DNA from: Ascidia mentula
Lineage: Eukaryota > Chordata > Ascidiacea > Phlebobranchia > Ascidiidae
Reading direction: 5' to 3'
Length of the DNA: 64,000 nt
Assembly: GCA_947561715.1 (NCBI GenBank)
Contig: OX387197.1
Coordinates: forward strand, 16,420,766 to 16,484,765
Positions within the stretch are counted from its first letter, which is position 1. Every line of letters begins with the position of its first letter. The notes under the pieces were generated by a model. That model did not search any database. It was not told the origin of the DNA and worked only from the letters and a program-made list of their open reading frames with translations. Positions 59,812 to 64,000 of the stretch are shown here, one piece after another. The translations under genes were made by a program, and so were the position numbers.

Positions 59812-61363
59812 GAGTCCAGCCTATCCCACCCAGTCTTAACTTCGGCCTTATCTCGCCCATTGTGAAGTGGGTCGCAAAAAAAACAGAGTCCAGCCTATGT
59901 CTCCCATTGTTAAGTGGGCTTGGGGCTCGAAAAAAAACAGAGTCCAGCCTATGTCTCCCATTGTTAAGCGGGCTTGGGGCTCGAAAAAAACAGAGTCCAG
60001 CCTATAACACCCAGTTGTAACTTCGGCCCTATCTCGCCTATTGTTAAGTGGGTCGCGAAAAAAACAGAGTCCAGCCTATGTCTCCCATTGTTAAGTGGGT
60101 TTGGGGCTCGAAAAAAACAGAGTCCAGCCTATCCCACCCAGTCTTAACTTCGGCCCTATCTCGCCCATTGTTAAGTGGGTCGGGAAATAAACAAAGTCCA
60201 GCCTATAACACCCAGTCTTAACTTCGGCCCTGTCTCGCCCATTGTTAAGTGGGTCGCAAAAAAAACAGAGTCCAGCCTATGTCTCCCATTGTTAAGTGGG
60301 CTTGGGGCTCGAAAAAAACAGAGTCCAGCCTATAACACCCAGTCTTAACTTCGGCCCTATCTAGCCCATTGTTAAGTGGGTCGCGAAAAAAACAGAGTCC
60401 AGCCTATGTCTCCCATTGTTAAGTGGGCTTGGGGCTCGAAAAAAACAGAGTCCAGCCTATCCCACCCAGTCTTAACTTCGGCCCTATCTCGCCCATTGTT
60501 AAGTGGGTCGCGAAAAAAACAGAGTCCAGCCTATGTCTGCCATTGTTAAGTGGGCTTGGGGCTCGAAAAAAACAGAGTCCAGCCTATAAAACCCAGTCTT
60601 AACTTCGGCCCTATTTCGCCCATTGTTAAGTGGGTCGCGAAAAAAACAGAGTCCAGCCTATGTCTCCCATTGTTAAGTGGGCTTGGGGCTCGAAAAAAAC
60701 AGAGTCCAGCCTATCCCACCCAGTCTTAACTTCGGCCCTATCTCGCCCATTGTTAAGTGGGTCGCAAAAAAAACAGAGTCCAGCCTATGTCTCCCATTGT
60801 TAAGTGGGCTTGGGGCTCGAAAAAAACAGAGTCCAGCCTATCCCACCCAGTCTTAACTTCGGCCCTATCTCGCCCATTGTTAAGTGGGTCGCGAAAAAAA
60901 CACAGTCCAGCCTATGTCTCCCATTGTTAAGTGGGCTTGGGGCTCGAAAAAAACAGAGTCCAGCCTATCCCACCCAGTCTTAACTTCGGCCCTATCTCGC
61001 CCATTGTTAAGTGGGTCGCGAAAAAAACAGAGTCCAGCCTATGTCTCCCATTGTTGAGTGGGTTTGGGGCTCGAAAAAAACAGAGTCCAGCCTATCCCAC
61101 CCAGTCTTAACTTCGGCCCTATCTCGCCCATTGTTAAGTGGGTCGGGAAATAAACAGAGTCCAGCCTATAACACCCAGTCTTAACTTCGGCCGTATCTCG
61201 CCCATTGTTAAGTGGGTCGCAAAAAAAACAGAGTCCAGCCTATGTCTCCCATTGTTAAGTGGGCTTGGGGCTGGAAAAAAACAGAGTCCAGCCTATCCCA
61301 CCCAGTCTTAACTTCGGCCCTATCTCGCCCATTGTTAAGTGGGCTTGGGGCTCGAAAAAAACA
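59812..61363 (+). repeat. 1552-bp HOR copy e
   Basis: Marks recur 1552 bp later: eight-A tail near 59929, CAGTTGTAAC, GCCTATTGTTAAG, ACAAAGTCC near 60190, CCCTGTCTCG. It also includes CTATAAAACCC and GAAAAAAACACAG units. Ends at hybrid 61284-61363. Confidence 0.8.
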
Positions 61364-62329
61364 GAGTCCAGCCTATCCCACCCAGTCTTAACTTCGGCCT
61401 TATCTCGCCCATTGTGAAGTGGGTCGCAAAAAAAACAGAGTCCAGCCTATGTCTCCCATTGTTAAGTGGGCTTGGGGCTCGAAAAAAAACAGAGTCCAGC
61501 CTATGTCTCCCATTGTTAAGCGGGCTTGGGGCTCGAAAAAAACAGAGTCCAGCCTATAACACCCAGTTGTAACTTCGGCCCTATCTCGCCTATTGTTAAG
61601 TGGGTCGCGAAAAAAACAGAGTCCAGCCTATGTCTCCCATTGTTAAGTGGGTTTGGGGCTCGAAAAAAACAGAGTCCAGCCTATCCCACCCAGTCTTAAC
61701 TTCGGCCCTATCTCGCCCATTGTTAAGTGGGTCGGGAAATAAACAAAGTCCAGCCTATAACACCCAGTCTTAACTTCGGCCCTGTCTCGCCCATTGTTAA
61801 GTGGGTCGCAAAAAAAACAGAGTCCAGCCTATGTCTCCCATTGTTAAGTGGGCTTGGGGCTCGAAAAAAACAGAGTCCAGCCTATAACACCCAGTCTTAA
61901 CTTCGGCCCTATCTCGCCCATTGTTAAGTGGGCTTGGGGCTCGAAAAAAACAGAGTCCAGTCTATCCCACCCAGTCTTAACTTCGGCCCTATCTCGCCCA
62001 TTGTGAAGTGGGTCGCAAAAAAAACAGAGTCCAGCCTATCCCACCCAGTCTTAACTTCGGCCCTATCTCGCCCATTGTTAAGTGGGTCGCGAAAAAAACA
62101 GAGTCCAGCCTATGTCTCCCATTGTTAAGTGGGCTTGGGGCTCGAAAAAAACAGAGTCCAGCCTATCCCACCCAGTCTTAACTTCGGCCCTATCTCGCCC
62201 ATTGTGAAGTGGGTCGCAAAAAAAACAGAGTCCAGCCTATCCCACCCAGTCTTAACTTCGGCCCTATCTCGCCCATTGTTAAGTGGGTCGCGAAAAAAAC
62301 AGAGTCCAGCCTATGTCTCCCATTGTTAA
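61364..62329 (+). repeat. Partial HOR copy f, then two 201-bp units
   Basis: 61364 to about 61870 repeats the start of the 1552-bp HOR. A hybrid at 61873-61952 is followed by B units with GTGAAG and then GTCGCG. The spans 61928-62128 and 62129-62329 are near-identical 201-bp A/B/B repeats (first copy CCAGTCTAT, second CCAGCCTAT). Confidence 0.78.
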
Positions 62330-64000
62330 GTGGGCTTGGGGCTCGAAAAAAACAGAGTCCAGCCTATAACACCCAGTCTTAACTTCGGCCCTATCTCGCC
62401 CATTGTTAAGTGGGTCGCGAAAAAAACAGAGTCCAGCCTATGTCTCCCATTGTTAAGTGGGCTTGGGGCTCGAAAAAAACAAAGTCCAGCCTATCCCACC
62501 CAGTCTTAACTTTGGCCCTATCTAGCCCATTGTTAAGTGGGTCGCGAAAAAAACAGAGTCCAGCGTATGTCTGCCATTGTTAAGTGGGCTTGGGGCTCGA
62601 AAAGAACAGAGTCCAGCCTATAACACCCAGTCTTAACTTCGGCCCTATCTCGCCCATTGTTAAGTGGGTCGCGAAAAAAACAGATTCCAGCCTGTGTCTC
62701 CCATTGTTAAGTGGGCTTGGGGCTCGAAAAAACAGAGTCCAGCCTATCCCACCCAGTCTTAACTTCGGCCCTATCTAGCCCATTGTTAAGTGGGTCGCGA
62801 AAAAAACAGAGTCCAGCCTATCCCACCCAGTCTTAACTTCGGCCCTATCTCGCCCATTGTTAAGTGGGTCTCGAAAAAAACAGAGTCCATCCTATGTCTC
62901 CCATTGTTAAGTGGGCTTGGGGCTCGAAAAAAACAAGAGTCCAGCCTATCCCACCCAGTCTTAACTTCGGCCCTATCTCGCCCATTATTAAGTGGGTCGC
63001 GAAAAAAACAGAGTCCAGCCTATGTCTCCCATTGTTAAGTGGGCTTGGGGCTCGAAAAAAACAAGAGTCCAGCCTATCCCACCCAGTCTTAACTTCGGCC
63101 CTATCTCGCCCATTGTGAAGTGGGTCGCAAAAAAAACAGAGTCCAGCCTATCCCACCCAGTCTTAACTTCTGCCCTATCTCGCCCATTGTTAAGTGGGTC
63201 GCGAAAAAAACAGAGTCCAGCCTATGTCTCCCATTGTTAAGTGGGCTTGGGGCTCGAAAAAAACAGAGTCCAGCCTATGTCGCCCATTGTTAAGTGGGCT
63301 TGGGTTCGAAAAAAACAAGAGTCCAGCCTATCCCACCCAGTCTTAACTTCGGCCCTATCTCGCCCATTGTTAAGTGGGTCGCGAAAAAAACAGAGTCCAG
63401 CCTATGTCTCCCATTGTTAAGTGGGCTTGGGGCTCGAAAAAAACAGAGTCCAGCCTATGTCTCCCATTGTTAAGTGAGCTTGGGGCTCGAAAAAAACAGA
63501 GTCCAGCCTATCCCACCCAGTCTTAACTTCGGCCCTATCTCGCCCATTGTTAAGTGGGTCGCGAAAAAAACAGAGTCCAGCCTATGTCTCCCATTGTTAA
63601 GTGGGCTTGGGGCTCGAAAAAAACAGAGTCCAGCCTATAACACCCAGTTGTAACTTCGGCCCTATCTCGCCCATTGTTAAGTGGGTCGCGAAAAAAACAG
63701 AGTCCAGCCTATCCCACCCAGTCTTAACTTCGGCCCTATCTCGCCCATTGTTAAGTGGGTCTCGAAAAAAACAGAGTCCATCCTATGTCTCCCATTGTTA
63801 AGTGGGCTTGGGGCTCGAAAAAAACAAGAGTCCAGCCTATCCCACCCAGTCTTAACTTCGGCCCTATCTCGCCCATTATTAAGTGGGTCGCGAAAAAAAC
63901 AGAGTCCAGCCTATGTCTCCCATTGTTAAGTGGGCTTGGGGCTCGAAAAAAACAAGAGTCCAGCCTATCCCACCCAGTCTTAACTTCGGCCCTATCTCGC
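62330..64000 (+). repeat. Zone V: mixed dimers with an 891-bp HOR
   Basis: A-B dimers with AACAAGAGTCC tails (one extra base) and scattered private changes: CTTTGGCCC near 62512, GCGTATGTCTGCC near 62563, a single GTCGCCC A near 63278, and TGGGTTCGAA near 63303. The segment from 62790 recurs from 63681, with GTCTCGAAA, CCATCCTATG and CATTATTAAG shared. 7A+7B = 889, plus two net inserted bases, gives 891. The second copy runs off the window end. Confidence 0.82.

Larger units (their letters stand above)
42807..62329 (+). repeat. Zone IV: array of large duplications with hybrid monomers
   Basis: Characterised by units not seen in zones I-III: 80-bp hybrids, GTGAAG B cores, GTTGAGTGGGTTTGG A units, GGGAAATAAACAG tails, GGGGCTGGAAAA A tails, and a B lacking its A-tract. 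These are repeated in nested duplications of 1.4-4.5 kb. From about 59812 to 62329, HOR copies truncate and end in two 201-bp A/B/B units. No gene. Confidence 0.87.
1..64000 (+). repeat. Satellite DNA array, 53-bp A and 74-bp B monomers
   Basis: The entire window is head-to-tail tandem repeat and I found no unique sequence longer than a monomer. Two monomers account for it: A (53 bp) and B (74 bp), which in the basic pattern form a 127-bp dimer. Both begin GAGTCCAGCCTAT, contain CCCATTGTTAAGTGGG and end CGAAAAAAACA. I saw no inverted block, so all units share one orientation; calling it plus is arbitrary. Base counts of the consensus units give 26/53 GC for A and 38/74 for B. No gene is supported. 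Short open frames recur with the repeat, use GTG inside the core as start, and appear on both strands. An array of this size points to eukaryotic heterochromatin, but its chromosomal position cannot be read from the sequence. Confidence 0.97.

Noticed and set aside
737-63929. Dozens of open frames of 60-117 codons on both strands, many with identical translations
   Set aside because: They are repeat by-products. Starts are mostly GTG within the core, frames shift with the 127-bp period (127 is not a multiple of 3), stops are the TAA in the CTTAAC or GTTAAG of the units, and the same translation recurs wherever the HOR recurs. No domain, signal or codon bias supports a gene.
1-64000. CRISPR-like array (regular short repeats)
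   Set aside because: The segments between the shared GAGTCCAGCCTAT heads are themselves repeated throughout, so there are no unique spacers, and no leader or cas genes are present.
1-64000. Telomeric repeat or rDNA spacer
   Set aside because: No TTAGGG-like or other short telomeric motif and no recognisable rRNA sequence was seen. Intergenic rDNA spacers contain subrepeats but would not run 64 kb without a gene.
1-64000. Bacterial or phage gene system hidden among the repeats
   Set aside because: There is no non-repeat sequence to hold one, and no ribosome-binding sites, operon structure or long open frame.

Overview
The whole 64 kb window is one uninterrupted tandem-repeat (satellite DNA) array. 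I find no protein gene, RNA gene, transposon, CRISPR array or unique-sequence stretch. Every kilobase read is built from two related monomers in the same head-to-tail orientation. Monomer A is 53 bp (example 128-180) and monomer B is 74 bp (example 181-254). They share a 13-bp head (GAGTCCAGCCTAT), a 16-bp core (CCCATTGTTAAGTGGG) and an 11-bp tail with an A7 tract (CGAAAAAAACA). In the plain form they alternate as a 127-bp A-B dimer of about 50% GC. This scale and homogeneity suggest eukaryotic heterochromatin (centromeric, pericentromeric or subtelomeric) in a long-read assembly. I do not recognise the satellite and cannot name the species.

Layout. Zone I (1-18273) is mostly A-B dimers organised into higher-order repeats (HORs) of 1986, 2113 or 2187 bp, marked by a B unit with a 7-nt deletion. 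Zone II (18274-24888) is transitional. It holds a 487-bp AABAABAB HOR, a four-copy 127-bp run and an 889-bp HOR, and new subfamilies appear here (A with GTCTGCC, B with ATAACACCC). Zone III (24889-42806) is rich in the 201-bp ABB trimer, with HORs of 529 (ABBABBAB), 1415/1416, 1566 and 1766 bp. Zone IV (42807-62329) holds the largest duplications (2309, 4418/4471, 1442 and 1552 bp) and 80-bp hybrid monomers. Zone V (62330-64000) has an 891-bp HOR that runs off the window end.

How it works together. Nearly every HOR length I checked equals a whole number of A (53) and B (74) units plus or minus a visible small indel. Change has therefore occurred by in-register gain and loss of whole monomers, as expected from unequal exchange or replication slippage between homologous units. 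No foreign DNA was seen in the array, and adjacent HOR copies look nearly identical, so homogenisation is probably recent. The many short open frames of 60-100 codons are by-products of the repeat. They start mostly at GTG inside the core, occur on both strands, recur verbatim with the HORs, and end at the TAA in the B-unit CTTAAC or the shared GTTAAG.

The most interesting structural points are these. Both monomer lengths are close to whole helical turns (5 and 7), so the A7 tracts are phased. B looks like A plus a 22-nt insertion flanked by a CCTAT duplication. Mirror-image HORs exist (5A+3B and 3A+5B). One HOR copy has lost exactly 889 bp between two homologous units.
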